Shown here: piece by piece, positions 1 to 11,739 of the stretch | Position numbering within the stretch: the stretch's first letter is position 1 | Layout of the letters: every line of letters begins with the position of its first letter | Assembly: GCA_949130485.1 (NCBI GenBank) | Contig: OX422185.1 | Coordinates: 8,719,127-8,783,126, forward strand | Reading direction: 5' to 3' | Origin: Agelas oroides | Taxonomy: Eukaryota; Porifera; Demospongiae; Agelasida; Agelasidae | DNA length: 64,000 bases | The notes under the pieces: generated by a model | What the model was told of the DNA's origin: nothing | Databases searched by the model: none | What the model saw: only the letters and a program-made list of their open reading frames with translations | Program-made: the position numbers and the translations under genes

Positions 1-1362
1 TCCACGTGACTCTACCTGGCTACATGCTACCGTGGCTCTACCTGGCTCTACATGACTCTACTATACACTCTACCATGGCTCTACTCCATTGTACCATGGC
101 TTTACTTGACACTACATGACTCTACAACATTGTACCATGGCTCTACTTGACTCTAGTACACTCTACGATGGCTCTACTTGGCTCTACTTGACTCTACTAC
201 ACTACACCATTGCTAGTGCTGGCTCGATACTTGTCTACTACACTCTACCTTGGTGCTACTACATCCTACCATGGATCCACGTGACTGAACTTGACTCTAC
301 TACACTCTACCATGGCTCTACCTGGCTCGACTACATTCTACCATGGCTCTACTTTGCACTACTTTAGTCCACTACATCCTACCTTGGCTCTACTTGGCTC
401 TACTTGACTCCACTAAACTCTACCATGGCTCTACTTGGCTCTATGTGACTCTACTACAGTCTACCATGACTCTACTTGGATCTACTTGACTCTACTACAT
501 TCTACCATAGTTCTACTTGTCTCTATATGACTCTACTACATTCTACCATAGCTCTACTTGTCTCTGTATGCCTCTACTACATTCTACCATGGCTCTTCTT
601 GACTCTGCTTGACTCTCCCACACTCTCACATTGCTCTACTTGGCTCTACGTGGCTCTACTACACTCTACCATGGCTCTACTTGGCTCTACGTGACTCTAC
701 TACACTCTACCATGGCTCTACTTGACTCTACTTTACTCTACTACATTCTGCCATGGCTCTACTTGACTCTACTTGACTGTACTACACTCTACCTTGGCTC
801 TACTGCATTGTACCATGGCTCTACTAGACACTACATGACTCTACTACATTCTACCATGGTTCTACTTGACTCTACTACACTCTACGATGCCTCTACTTGG
901 CTCTACTTGACTCTACTACACTATATCATTGCTAGAGCTGGCTCTACTTGTCTCTACTACACTCTACCTTGGCTCTACTACATCGTACCATGGATCCACG
1001 TGACTCTACTTGACTCTACTACATTCTACCATGGGTCTACCTCTTTCTATTACATTCTACCATGGGTCTACTTGACTCTACATGACTCTACTACATTCTA
1101 CCATGGCTCGACTTGAGTCTACTTGCCTCTACTTGACTCTACTTTACTCTACCATGGCTCTACTTGGCTCTACTTCAGTCCACTACACCCTACCTTCTCT
1201 ACTTGGCTCTACGTGACTGTACTACACTTTACCATGGCTCTACTTGGCTCTACTTGACTCTACTACACTCTACCATGGCTCTACTTGACTCTACTTGCGT
1301 CTTCAACATTCTGCTGCCATGGCTCTACTTGACTCTACTTGACTGTAATACACTCTACCATG
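1..1362. repeat. HOR segment paralogous to 18,277-19,638
   Basis: This segment aligns with 18,277-19,638 at a constant offset of 18,276 bp from the first base of the window. Shared rare words in the same order include the GCTACATGCTACCGTGG word (21-37), the CCATTGCTAGTGCTGG word (near 208) and the CTTGCGTCTTC word (near 1,295). The match ends near 1,362, where the left copy continues with a CTCTACTTGAGTCCACTACA block and the right copy with CTCTACTCCATTG. The window therefore opens in the middle of a repeat unit. A 161-codon open frame (631-1,116) is split in the right copy by one TGG to TGA change, which argues that it is not under coding constraint. Confidence 0.85.
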
Positions 1363-2225
1363 GGTCTACTTGGCTCTACTTGAGTCCACTACACTCTACC
1401 ATGGCTCTACTTGGCTCTACTTGACTCTACTACACTCTACCATGGCTCTACTCCATTGTATATAATGGCTCTACTTCACACTACATGACTTTAGTACATT
1501 TTACCATTGCTCTACTTGACTCTACTTGACTCTACTACACTCTACCATGGCTCTACTCCATTGTATATCATGGCTCTACTTCACACTACATGACTTTAGT
1601 ACATTCTACCATGGCTCTACTTGACTCTACATGACTCTACTACACTCTACCATGGCTCTACTTGGCTATACTTGAGTCCACTACACTCTACCTTGGTTCT
1701 ACTTGGCTCTACGTGACTCTACTACACTCTACCATGGCTCTACTTGGCTCTAATTGACTCTACTACACTCTACCATGTCTCTACTACATTCTACCATGGC
1801 TCCACGTGACACTACGTAAATCTACTGCATTCTACAATACCTCTACTTGACTCTGTATGCCTCTACTACATTCTACCATGGCTCTACTTGACTCTACTTG
1901 ACTCTACTACATTCTGTCTTGGCTCTACTTGACTCTACTTGACTGTCCACTACACTCTCCCTTGGCTCTACTTGACTCTACTTGACTCCACTAAATTCTA
2001 CCATGGCTCTACTTGGCTCCATGTGACTCTACTACAGTCTACCATGGCTCTACTTGGATCTACTTGACTCTACTACATTCTACCATAGTTCTACTTGTCT
2101 CTATATGACTCTACTGCATTCTACCATAGCTCTACTTGACTCTGTATACCTCTACTACATTCTAACATGGCTCTTCCTGACTCTACTTCACTCTCCTACA
2201 CTCTCCCATTGCTCTACTTGGCTCT
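1363..2225. repeat. Satellite stretch shared with 16.0-16.4 kb and U1/U2
   Basis: No gene is visible. The stretch contains two nearby copies (starting 1,451 and 1,556) of a module reading CTCCATTGTATAT then CTTCACACTACATGACTTTAG. A word carrying ACGTAAATCTAC follows at about 1,814. The ACGTAAATCTAC neighbourhood recurs at about 16,307, 32,474 and 46,084 in the same surrounding order, so this is another shared HOR segment. From about 2,050 a copy of the CCATAGTTCTAC / CTCTATATGA variant block follows. Confidence 0.75.
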
Positions 2226-2870
2226 CTACATTCTACCATGGCTCCATGTGACTCTACTTTACTCTACTACATTCTACGATAGCTCTACTTGACTCTGTAT
2301 ACCTCTAATACATTCTACTATGGCTCTGCTTGACTCTACTTGACTGTAGTACACTCTACCTTGGTTGTACTACATTCTACCATGGCTCCACTTGACTCTA
2401 CTTGACTCTACTGCATTCTACCATGGCTCTACTTGACTCTACTTGCGTCTTCTACATTCTGCTGCCGTGGCTCTACTTGAGTCTACTTGACTGTACTACA
2501 CTCTACCTTGGCTCTACTCCATTGTACCATGGCTCTACTTGACACTACATGACTCTACTACATTCTACCATGGCTCTACTTGACTCTACTACACACTATG
2601 ATGCCTCTACTTGGCTCTACTTGACTCTTCTACACTCTACCATGGCACTACTTGCCTCTACTTGACTCTACTACACTCTACCATGTCTCTACCTCATTCT
2701 ACCATGGCTCCACTTGACTCTACAGGACTCTACTACATTCTACCGTAGCTCTACTTGACTATGTATGCCTCTACTACATTCTACCATGGCTCTACTTGAC
2801 GCTACTTGACTGTACTACACTCTACCTTGCCTCTACTACATTCTACCATGGCTCCACGTGACTCTACCTG
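2226..2870. repeat. HOR segment shared with 17,650-18,294 and the 33.4-34.0 kb region
   Basis: The segment aligns with 17,650-18,294 at an offset of 15,424 bp. It is recognised by TGGCTCTGCT (2,321), the CTTGCGTCTTCTACATTCTG word near 2,434 and the GACGCTACTTGAC word near 2,800. The same order occurs in U1 (from about 33,487), twice in U2 (about 47,097 and 48,853) and once in U3 (about 56,862). At 2,871 this copy lacks 26 bp that are present at 18,295 (a GCTACATGCTACCGTGG word plus one neighbour), so the copies have gained or lost whole words since they split. Confidence 0.8.
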
Positions 2871-2940
2871 GCTCTACATGACTCTACTATACACTCTACC
2901 ATGGCTCTACTCCATTGCACCATGGCTTTACTTGACACTA

Positions 2941-4358
2941 CATGACTCTACTACATTGTACCATGGCTCTACTTGACTCTAGTACACTCTACGATGGCTC
3001 TACTTGGCTCTACTTCACTCTACTACACTACACCATTGCTAGTGCTGGCTCTATACTTGTCTACTACACTCTACCTTTGCGCTACTACATCCTACCATGA
3101 ATCCACGTGACTGTACTTGACTCTACTATACTCTACCATGGCTGTACCTGGCTCTACTACATTCTACCATGGCTCTACTTTGCTCTACTTGAGTCCACTA
3201 CACTCTACCTTGGCTCTACTTGGCTCCACTTGACTCTACTAAACTCTACCATGGCTCTACTTGGCTCTATGTGACTCTACTACAGTCTACCATGACTCTA
3301 CTTGGATCTACTTGACTCTACTACATTCTACCATAGTTCTACTTGTCTCTATATGACTCTACTGCATTCTACCATAGCTCTACTTGACTCTGTATGCCTG
3401 TACTACATTCTACCATGGCTCTTCTTGACTCTGCTTGACTCTCCCACACTCTCACATTGCTCTACTTGGCTCTACTTGGCTCTACTATACACTCTACCAT
3501 GGCTCTACTTGGCTCTACTTGACTCTACTACACTCTACCATGGCTCTACTTGACTCTACTTTACTCTACTACATTCTGCCACGGCTCTACTCCATTGTAT
3601 CATGGCTCTACTTGACACTACATGACTCTACTACATTCTACCATGGTTCTATTTGACTCTACTACACTCTACGATGCCTCTACTTGGCTCTACTTGACTC
3701 TACTACACTATATCATTGCTAGACCTGGCTCTACTTGTCTCTACTACACTCTACCTTGGCTCTACTACATCCTACCATGGATTCATGTGACTCTACTTGA
3801 CTTTACTACACTACACCATGGGTCTACCTGGTACTATTACATTCTACCATGGCTCTACTTGACTCTACATGACTCTACTACCTTCTACCATGGCTCGACT
3901 TGACTTTACTTGCCTCTACTTGACTCTACTTCACTCTACCATGGCTCTATTTGGCTCTACTTCAGTCCACTACACCCTACCTTCTCTACTTAGCTCTACG
4001 TGACTGTACTACACTCTACCATGCCTCTACTTGGCTCTACTTGACTCTACTACACTCTACCATGTCTCTACTACATTCTACCATGGCTCTACGGGACTAA
4101 ACGTGACTCTACTGCATTGTACCATAGCTCTACTTTACTCTGTATGGCTCTACTACATTCTACCATGGCTCTACTTGACTCTACTTGACTGTACTACATT
4201 CTGCCTTGGCTCAACTTGACTCTACTTGACTGTACTACACTCTACCTTAGCTCTACTACATTCTACCATGGCTCCAAGAGACTCTACTTGACTCTGCTGC
4301 ATTCTTCCACAGCTCTACCTTGCTCTACTACATTCTACCCTGGATCTACTTGGTTGTA
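2941..4358. repeat. Tandem HOR copy 1 (1,418 bp)
   Basis: This is the first of two adjacent copies. It aligns with 4,359-5,817 at an offset of 1,418 bp up to about 3,580 and 1,459 bp after that. The 41 bp change is exactly one four-word block (CTCTACTTGA twice, CTGTACTACA, CTCTACCTTGG), present in copy 2 near 4,999 and absent here. The copy carries the CACCATTGCTAGTGCTGG, CCATAGTTCTAC and TATATCATTGCTAGACC words in order. Boundaries are by eye, within about 20 bp. Confidence 0.85.
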
Positions 4359-5817
4359 CATGACTCTACTACATGCTACCGTGGCTCTACTTGACTCTAG
4401 TACACTCTACGATGGCTCTACTTGGCTCTACTTCACTCTACTACACTACACCATTGCTAGTGCTGGCTCGATACTTGTCTACTACACTCTTCCTTGGTGC
4501 TACTACATACTACCATGGATCCACGTGACTGAACTTGACTCTACTACACTCTACCATGGCTCTACCTGGCTCGACTACATTCTACCATGGCTCTACTTTG
4601 CTCTACTTGAGTCCACTACACTGTACCTTGGCTCTACTTGGCTCTACTTGACTCTACTAAACTCTACCATGGCTCTACTTGGCTCTATGTGACTCTACTA
4701 CAGTCTACCATGACTCTACTTGGATCTACTTGACTCTACTACATTCTACCATAGTTCTACTTGTCTCTATATGACTCTACTGCATTCTACCATAGCTCTA
4801 CTTGACTCTGTATGCCTGTACTACATTCTACCATGGCTCTTCTTGACTCTGCTTGACTCTCCCACACTCTCACATTGCTCTACTTGGCTCTACTTGGCTC
4901 TACTATACACTCTATCATGGCTCTACTTGGCTCTACTTGACTCTACTACACTCTACCATGGCTCTACTTGACTCTACTTTACTCTACTACATTCTGCCAC
5001 GGCTCTACTTGACTCTACTTGACTGTACTACACTCTACCTTGGCTCTACTCCATTGTATCATGGCTCTACTTGACACTACATGACTCTACTACATTCTAC
5101 CATGGTTCTATTTGACTCTACTACACTCTACGATGCCTCTACTTGGCTCTACTTGACTCTACTACACTATATCATTGCTAGACCTGACTCTACTTGTCTC
5201 TACTACACTCTACCTTGGCTCTACTACATCCTACCATGGATTCACGTGACTCTACTTGACTTTACTACAATCCACCATGGGTCTACCTGGTACTATTACA
5301 TTCTACCATGGCTCTACTTGACTCTACATGACTCTACTACATTCTACCATGGCTCGACTTGACTTTACTTGCCTCTACGTGACTCTACTTCACTCTACCA
5401 TGGCTCTATTTGGCTCTACTTCAGTCCACTACACCCTACCTTCTCTACTTAGCTCTACGTGACTGTACTACACTCTACCATGCCTCTACTTGGCTCTACT
5501 TGACTCTACTACACTCTACCATGTCTCTACTACATTCTACCATGGCTCTACGGGACTCTACGTGACTCTACTGCATTGTACCATAGCTCTACTTGACTCT
5601 GTATGCCTCTACTACATTCTACCATGGCTCTACTTGACTCTACTTGACTGTACTACATTCTGCCTTGGCTCAACTTGACTCTACTTGACTGTACTACACT
5701 CTACCTTAGCTCTACTACATTCTACCATGGCTCCAAGAGACTCTACTTGACTCTTCTGCATTCTACCACGGCTCTACCTTGCTCTACTACATTCTACCCT
5801 GGATCTACTTGGTTCTA
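4359..5817. repeat. Tandem HOR copy 2 (1,459 bp)
   Basis: This is the second copy of the unit at 2,941-4,358, including the extra 41 bp four-word block near 4,999-5,040. Related sequence also occurs at about 21.5-22.4 kb (offset 17,171 bp around 4,720), so the pair belongs to the larger paralogy between 1-8.5 kb and 18-24 kb. An open frame near its start (4,216-4,692) is an in-frame run of 31+41 blocks and not a gene. Confidence 0.82.
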
Positions 5818-6410
5818 CATGACTCTACTACATTCTGCCATGGCTCTACTTGACTCTACGTGACTGTACTACACTCTACCTTGGCTCTACTCCATTGTAC
5901 CATGGCTCTACTTGACAGTATATGACTCTAGTACATTCTACCATGATTCTACTTGAGTCTACTACACTCTACAATGCCTCTATCTGGCTCTACTTGACTC
6001 TACTACACTATATCATTGCTAGACCTGGCTCTACTTGTCTCTACTACACTCTACCTTGGCTCTACTACATTCTACCATGGGTCCACGTGACTCTACTTGG
6101 CTCTGCTACACTCTATCATGGCTTTACCTGGTTCTACTACATTCTACCATGGCTCTACTTGACTCTCCATGACTCTACTACATTCTACCATGGCTATACT
6201 TGACTCTACTTCACTCTATCATGACTCTACTTGGCTCTACTTGAGTCCACTACACCCTACCTTGGCTCTACTTGGCTCTACGTGACTGTACTACACTCTA
6301 CCATGGCTCTACTTGGCTCTACTTGACTCTACTACACTCTACCTTGGCTCTACTACATTCTACCATGGCTCCACCTGACTCTACTTGACTCTGCTGCATT
6401 CTACCATGGC
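5673..6410. repeat. Duplicated segment, partner of 7,784-8,521 (offset 2,111 bp)
   Basis: The segment begins at a shared CTTGACTGTACTACACTCTA stretch and runs through the CCTTAGCTCTAC, TCCAAGAGACTC and TATATCATTGCTAGACC words. It aligns with 7,784-8,521 at 2,111 bp and diverges near 6,410, where this copy reads CTCTACTTGGCTCTAATCAC and the partner CTCTTCCTGGGTC. Substitutions separate the two copies, for example in the ATTCTACCATG / ATTCTACCACG words near 5,935 and 8,046. Confidence 0.78.
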
Positions 6411-7783
6411 TCTACTTGGCTCTAATCACTCTACTACATTCTACCATGGCTCGACTTGAGTCTACTTGCCTCTACTTGACTCTACTTTACTCTACCATGG
6501 CTCTAGTTGGCTCTACTTCAGTCCACTACACCCTACCTTCTCTACTTGGCTCTACGTGACTGTACTACACTCTACCATGGCTCTACTTGGCTCTACTTGA
6601 CTCTACTACACTCTACCATGGCTCTACTTGACTCTACTTGCGTCTTCAACATTCTGCTGCCATGGCTCTACTTGACTCTACTTGAGTGTACTACACTCTA
6701 CCTTGGCTCTACTCCATTGCACCATGGCTCTACTTGACACTACATGACTCTACTACATTCTACTATCGCTCTACTTGACTCTACTACACACTACGATGGC
6801 TCTACTTGGCTCTACTTGACTCTTCTACACTCTACCATGGCACTACTTGGCTCTACTTGACTCTACTACACTCTACCATGTCTCTACTTCATTCTACCAT
6901 GGCTCCACTTGACTCTACAAGACTCTACTACATTCTACCGTAGCTCTACTTGACTGTGTATGCCTCTACTACATTCTACCATGGCTCTACTTGACGCTAC
7001 TTGACTGTACTACACTCTACCTTGGCTCTACTACATTCTACCATGGCTCCACGTGACTCTACCTGGCTCTACATGACTCTACTATACACTCTACCATGGC
7101 TCTACTCCATTGCACCATGGCTTTACTTGACACTACATGACTCTACTACATTGTACCATGGCTCTACTTGACTCTAGTACACTCTACGATGGCTCTACTT
7201 GGCTCTACTTCACTCTACTACACTACACCATTGCTAGTGCTGGCTCTATACTTGTCTACTACACTCTACCTTTGCGCTACTACATCCTACCATGAATCCA
7301 CGTGACTGTACTTGACTCTACTATACTCTACCATGACTGTACCTGGCTCTACTACATTCTACCATGGCTCTACTTTGCTCTACTTGAGTCCACTACACTC
7401 TATCTTGGCTCTACTTGGCTCTACTTGACTCTACTAAACTCTACCATGGCTCTACTTGGCTCTATGTGACTCTACTACAGTCTACCATGACTCTACTTGG
7501 ATCTACTTGACTCTACTACATTCTACCATAGTTCTACTTGTCTCTATATGACTCTACTGCATTCTACCATAGCTCTACTTGACTCTGTATGCCTGTACTA
7601 CATTCTACCATGGCTCTTCTTGACTCTGCTTGACTCTCCCACACTCTCACATTGCTCTACTTGGCTCTACTTGGCTCTACTATACACTCTACCATGGCTC
7701 TACTTGGCTCTACTTGACTCTACTACACTCTACCATGGCTCTACTTGACTCTACTTTACTCTACTATTTTCTGCCACGGATCT
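6411..7783. repeat. HOR stretch shared with 22.4-23.1 kb and 20.0-20.7 kb
   Basis: The left half (about 6,430-7,100) aligns with about 22,420-23,090 at an offset near 15,990 bp. It includes the CTTGCGTCTTCAACATTCTG word (6,637) and the TCCACGTGACTCTACCTGG anchor (7,048). The right half (about 7,050-7,780) aligns with about 2,855-3,585 at 4,195 bp and with about 19,983-20,715 at 12,933 bp. The stretch is therefore a join between two HOR families. No gene is visible. Confidence 0.75.
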
Positions 7784-8521
7784 ACTTGACTCTACTTGAC
7801 TGTACTACACTCTACCTTAGCTCTACTACATTCTACCATGGCTCCAAGAGACTCTACTTGACTCTGCTGCATTCTACCACGGCTCTACCTTGCTCTACTA
7901 CATTCTACCCTGGATCTACTTGGTTCTACATGACTCTACTACATTCTGCTATGGCTCTACTTGACTCTACGTGACTGTACTACACTCTACCTTGGCTCTA
8001 CTCCATTGTACCATGGCTCTACTTGACAGTATATGACTCTAGTACATTCTACCACGAGTCTACTTGAGTCTACTACACTCTACAATGCCTCTATCTGGCT
8101 CTACTTGACTCTACTACACTATATCATTGCTAGACCTGGCTCTACTTGTCTCTACTACACTCTACCTTGGCTCTACTACATTCTACCATGGATCCACGTG
8201 ACTCTACTTGACTCTGTTACACACTATAATGGCTCTACCTGGTTCTACTACATTCTACCATGGCTCTAGTACTTGACTCTACATGACTCTACTACATTCT
8301 ACCATGGCTATACTTGACTCTACTTCACTCTATCATGACTCTACTTGGCTCTACTTGAGTCCACTACACCCTACCTTGGCTCTACTTGGCTCTACGTGAC
8401 TGTACTACACTCTACCATGGCTCTACTTGGCTCTACTTGACTCTACTACACTCTACCTTGGCTCTACTACATTCTACCATGGCTACACCTGACTCTACTT
8501 GACTCTGCTGCATTCTACCAT
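7784..8521. repeat. Duplicated segment, partner of 5,673-6,410
   Basis: This is the second copy of the 2,111 bp-offset duplication. It starts after the CTATTTTCTGCCACGG words (7,764-7,780), where the preceding HOR is cut in mid-unit. Near 8,265 the copy shows a register slip (GGCTCTAGTACTTGAC), one of the few places where the 10/11 bp spacing is broken. Confidence 0.75.
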
Positions 8522-10288
8522 GGCTCTTCCTGGGTCTACTACATTCTACCATGGCTCTACTTGGCTCTACATCACTCTACTACACTCTACCATGGCTCTA
8601 CTCCATTGTACCGTGGGTCTCCTTGATGCTACATGACTCTACTACATTCTACCATGGCTCTACTTGACTCTACTACACTCTACAACGGCTCTACTTGGCT
8701 CTACTTTACTCTACTACACTATCTCATTGCTAGACCTTGCTCTACTTGTCTCTACTACTCTCTACCTTGGCTCTACTACACCCTGCCAGGGATCCACGTG
8801 ACTCTACTTGACTCTCCTACACTCTAGCATGGTGCTACCTTGCTCTACTACATTCTACCATGGCTCTACTTGACTCTACGTGACACTACTACATTCTACC
8901 ATGGCTCTACTTGACTCTACTTGACTCTACTACACTCTACAATGGCTCTACATATCTTTACTTGAGTCCACTACACTCTACCTGGGCTCTACTTGGCTCT
9001 ACTCCATTGTATATCATGGCTCTACTTCACACTACATGACTCTACTACATTCTACCATGGCTCTACTTGACTCTACTTCACTCTACTTGACTCTACTACA
9101 CTCTATACCATGGCTCTAGTTGGCTCTACTTGAGTCCACTACACACTACCTGGGCTCTACGTGGCTCTACTACACTCTATCTTTGCTCTACTTGGCTCTA
9201 CTTGACTGTACCATGTCTCTACTACATTCCGCCATGGCTCCACGTGACTCTACATGACTCTACTGCAGTCTACAATAGATCTACTTCACTGTGTATGCCT
9301 CTACTACATTCTACCATGGCTCTACTTGACTCTACTTGACTCTCCTGCATTCTACCATGGCTCTACTTGACTCTAGTTGACAGTACTATACTCTATCTTT
9401 GCTCTACTACATTCTAACATGGCTCCACGTGACTCTACTTGATTCTACTACACCCTACCATGGCTCTACCTTGCTCTACTACATTCTACCATGGATCTAC
9501 TTGACTCTACATGACTCTACTACATTGTACCTTGGCTCTACTTGACTCTACTTGACTCTACTACACTCCATCATGGCTCTACTTGGCTCTATTTCAGTCC
9601 ACTATACTCTACCTTGCCTCAACTTGGCTCTACTTGACTCTACTACACTCTAACATGGCTGTATACTTCATTGTACCATGGCTCTACCTGACACTACATG
9701 ATTCTAATGAATTCAACCACTGGATGGCTCTTCGTGATTCTACTTGACTCTCCTACAGTCTACCATTGCTCTACATGGCTCTACTACACTCTACCATGGC
9801 TCTACGTGGCTCTACTTGACTCTACTACACTCTACCATGGCACTACTTGGCTCTACTTAACTCTACTACACTCTACCACATTCTACCATGGCTCCACGTG
9901 ACTCTACGTGACTCTACTACATTCTACCATAGCTCTACTTGACTCTGTATGCCTCTACTACATTCTACCATAGCTCTACGTGACGCTACTTGACTGTACT
10001 ACATTCTGCCATGGCTCTACTTGATTCTACTTGATTGTACTACACCCTACCTTGGCTGTACTACACCCTACCTTGGCTCTACTACATTGTTCCATGGCTC
10101 CACGTGACTCTACTCGACTCTACTGCATTCTACCATGGCTCTACCTGGCTCTACTGCATTCTACCATGGCTCTACTTGGTACTACATGACTCTACTACAT
10201 GCTATCGTGGCTCTATTTGGCTCTACATGACTCCACTACACTCTTCCATGGCTCTACTCCATTGTACCATGGCTGTACTTGACACTAC
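8522..10288. repeat. Diverged mixed satellite stretch
   Basis: All of it parses as CTCTAC words, but local order is less regular and more words are altered than elsewhere. An example is 9,690-9,740, with TGATTCTAATGAATTCAACC followed by CTGGATGGCTCTTCG. The second half (about 9,700-10,288) resembles 27.3-27.9 kb and 39.8-40.4 kb in its order of words (CATGGCACTACTTGG, GACGCTACTTGAC, CATGCTATCGTGG). No gene or non-repeat insertion is visible. This looks like an older, less homogenised part of the array. Confidence 0.7.
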
Positions 10289-11739
10289 ATGACTCTCCTA
10301 CATTCTACCATGGCTCTACTTGACTCTACTACACTCTACGATGGCTCTACTTGGGTCTACTTTACTCTACTACACTATATCATTGCTAGACCTGCCTCTA
10401 CTTGGGTCTGCTTTATTCTAGTACACTATATCATTGCTAGACCTGCCTCTACTTGTCTCTACTACTCTCTACCTTGGTTCTACTACATCCTACCATGGAT
10501 CCACGTGACTCTACTTGACTCTACTACACTCTATACCATGGCTCTACTCCATTGTATATCATGGTTCTACTTCACACTACATGACTCTACTACATTCTAC
10601 CATGGCTCTACTTGACTCTACGACACTCTACCATGGCTCAACTTGGCTCTACGTGACTCTACTACACTCTACCATGGCTCTACTCCACTGTACCTTGGCT
10701 CTACTTGACACTACATGATTCTACTGAATTCTACCATGGCTCTTCTTGACTCTACTTGACTCTCCTACACTCTACCATTGCTCTACTTGGCTCTGCTACA
10801 CTCTACCATGGCTCTACGTGGCTCTACTTGACTCTACTACACTCTACGATGTCTCTACTACATTCTACCATGGCTCCACGTGACTCTACATGACTCTACT
10901 ACATTCTACCATGCCTCTACTACATTCTACCATGGCTCTTCTTGACTCTACTTGACTCTTCTACACTCTCCCATTGCTCAACTGGGCTCTACTACACTCT
11001 AACATGGTTCTACTTGGCTCTACATGACTCTACTACATTCTACCATGGCTCTACTTGACTCTACTACACTCTACCATGGCTCTACATGGCTCTACTACAC
11101 TCTACCATGGCTGTACGTGGCTCTACTTGACTCTACTACACTCTACCATGGCACTACTTGGCTCTACTTGACTCTACTACACTCTACCATGTCTCTACTA
11201 CATTCTACCATGGCTCCACGTGACTCTACGTGACTCTACTACATTCTACCATAGCTCTACTTGACTCTGTATGCCTCTACTACATTCTACCATAGCTCTA
11301 CGTGACGCTACTTGACTGTACTACATTCTGCCATGGCTCTACTTGATTCTACTTGACTGTACTACACTCTACCTTGGCTCTACTACATTGTACCATGGCT
11401 CCACGTTACTCTACTTGACTCTACTGCATTCTACCATGGCTCTACCTGGCTCTACTACATTCTGCCATGGCTCTACTTGGTACTACATGACTCTGCTACA
11501 TGCTATCGTGGCTCTATTTGGCTCTACATGACTCCACTACACTCTTCCATGGCTCTACTCCATTGTACTATGGCTGTACTTGACACTACATGACTCTCCT
11601 ACATTCTAACATGGCTCTACTTGACTCTACTACACCCTACGATGGCTCAACTTGGCTCTGCTTGACTCTACTACACAATACCATTGCTAGTCATGGCTCT
11701 ACTTGTCTACTACATCCTACCTTGGCGCTACTACATCCT
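10289..11739. repeat. HOR segment shared with 29.4-30.8 kb (U1) and 43.0-44.4 kb (U2)
   Basis: Offsets to U1 are 19,086 bp at 10,289 and 19,117 bp at 11,343, so about 31 bp (one three-word block) was gained or lost in between. Shared rare features include the 51 bp tandem pair, the CTCTATACCATGG register slip (near 10,530 and 29,617) and the CATGCTATCGTGG word (near 11,501). The segment shows that part of the U1 material already existed to the left of the super-array. Confidence 0.8.
10351..10452. repeat. 51 bp tandem duplication (2 copies)
   Basis: Two 51 bp copies (10,351-10,401 and 10,402-10,452) each contain a TTGGGTCT start, the CACTATATCATTGCTAG word and ACCTGCCTCTAC. The second copy differs by several substitutions (GTCTGCTTTATTCTAG against GTCTACTTTACTCTAC). 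The same pair, less diverged, is present at 29,437-29,538 and 43,047-43,148. Confidence 0.88.

Noticed and set aside
96..140. Bacterial-type promoter (TTGACA about 17 bp before a weak -10) in the CTTGACACTACATGAC module
   Set aside because: TTGACA arises from CTCTACTTGA next to CACTACATGA. The -10 position reads ATTGTA, a poor match to TATAAT, and nothing credible lies downstream.
500..512. 3' splice-site-like TTCTACCATAG words as exon boundaries
   Set aside because: The pyrimidine-rich stretch plus AG is a common variant of the closing word and recurs throughout; no matching donor sites or coding exons accompany it.
631..1116. 161-codon + strand open frame, and dozens of 60-158 codon frames, as genes
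   Set aside because: They are translations of the satellite in whatever phase the 31/41 bp blocks allow. Frames overlap in different phases, paralogous copies are split by single changes (18,907-19,176), and there is no protein family resemblance, only L/Y/T/S-rich repetition.
9690..9740. Possible unique-sequence island around TGATTCTAATGAATTCAACC
   Set aside because: It still parses as diverged words, and a similar CTACTGAATTC word occurs near 10,723, 24,657 and 27,326; only a few bases are unusual.
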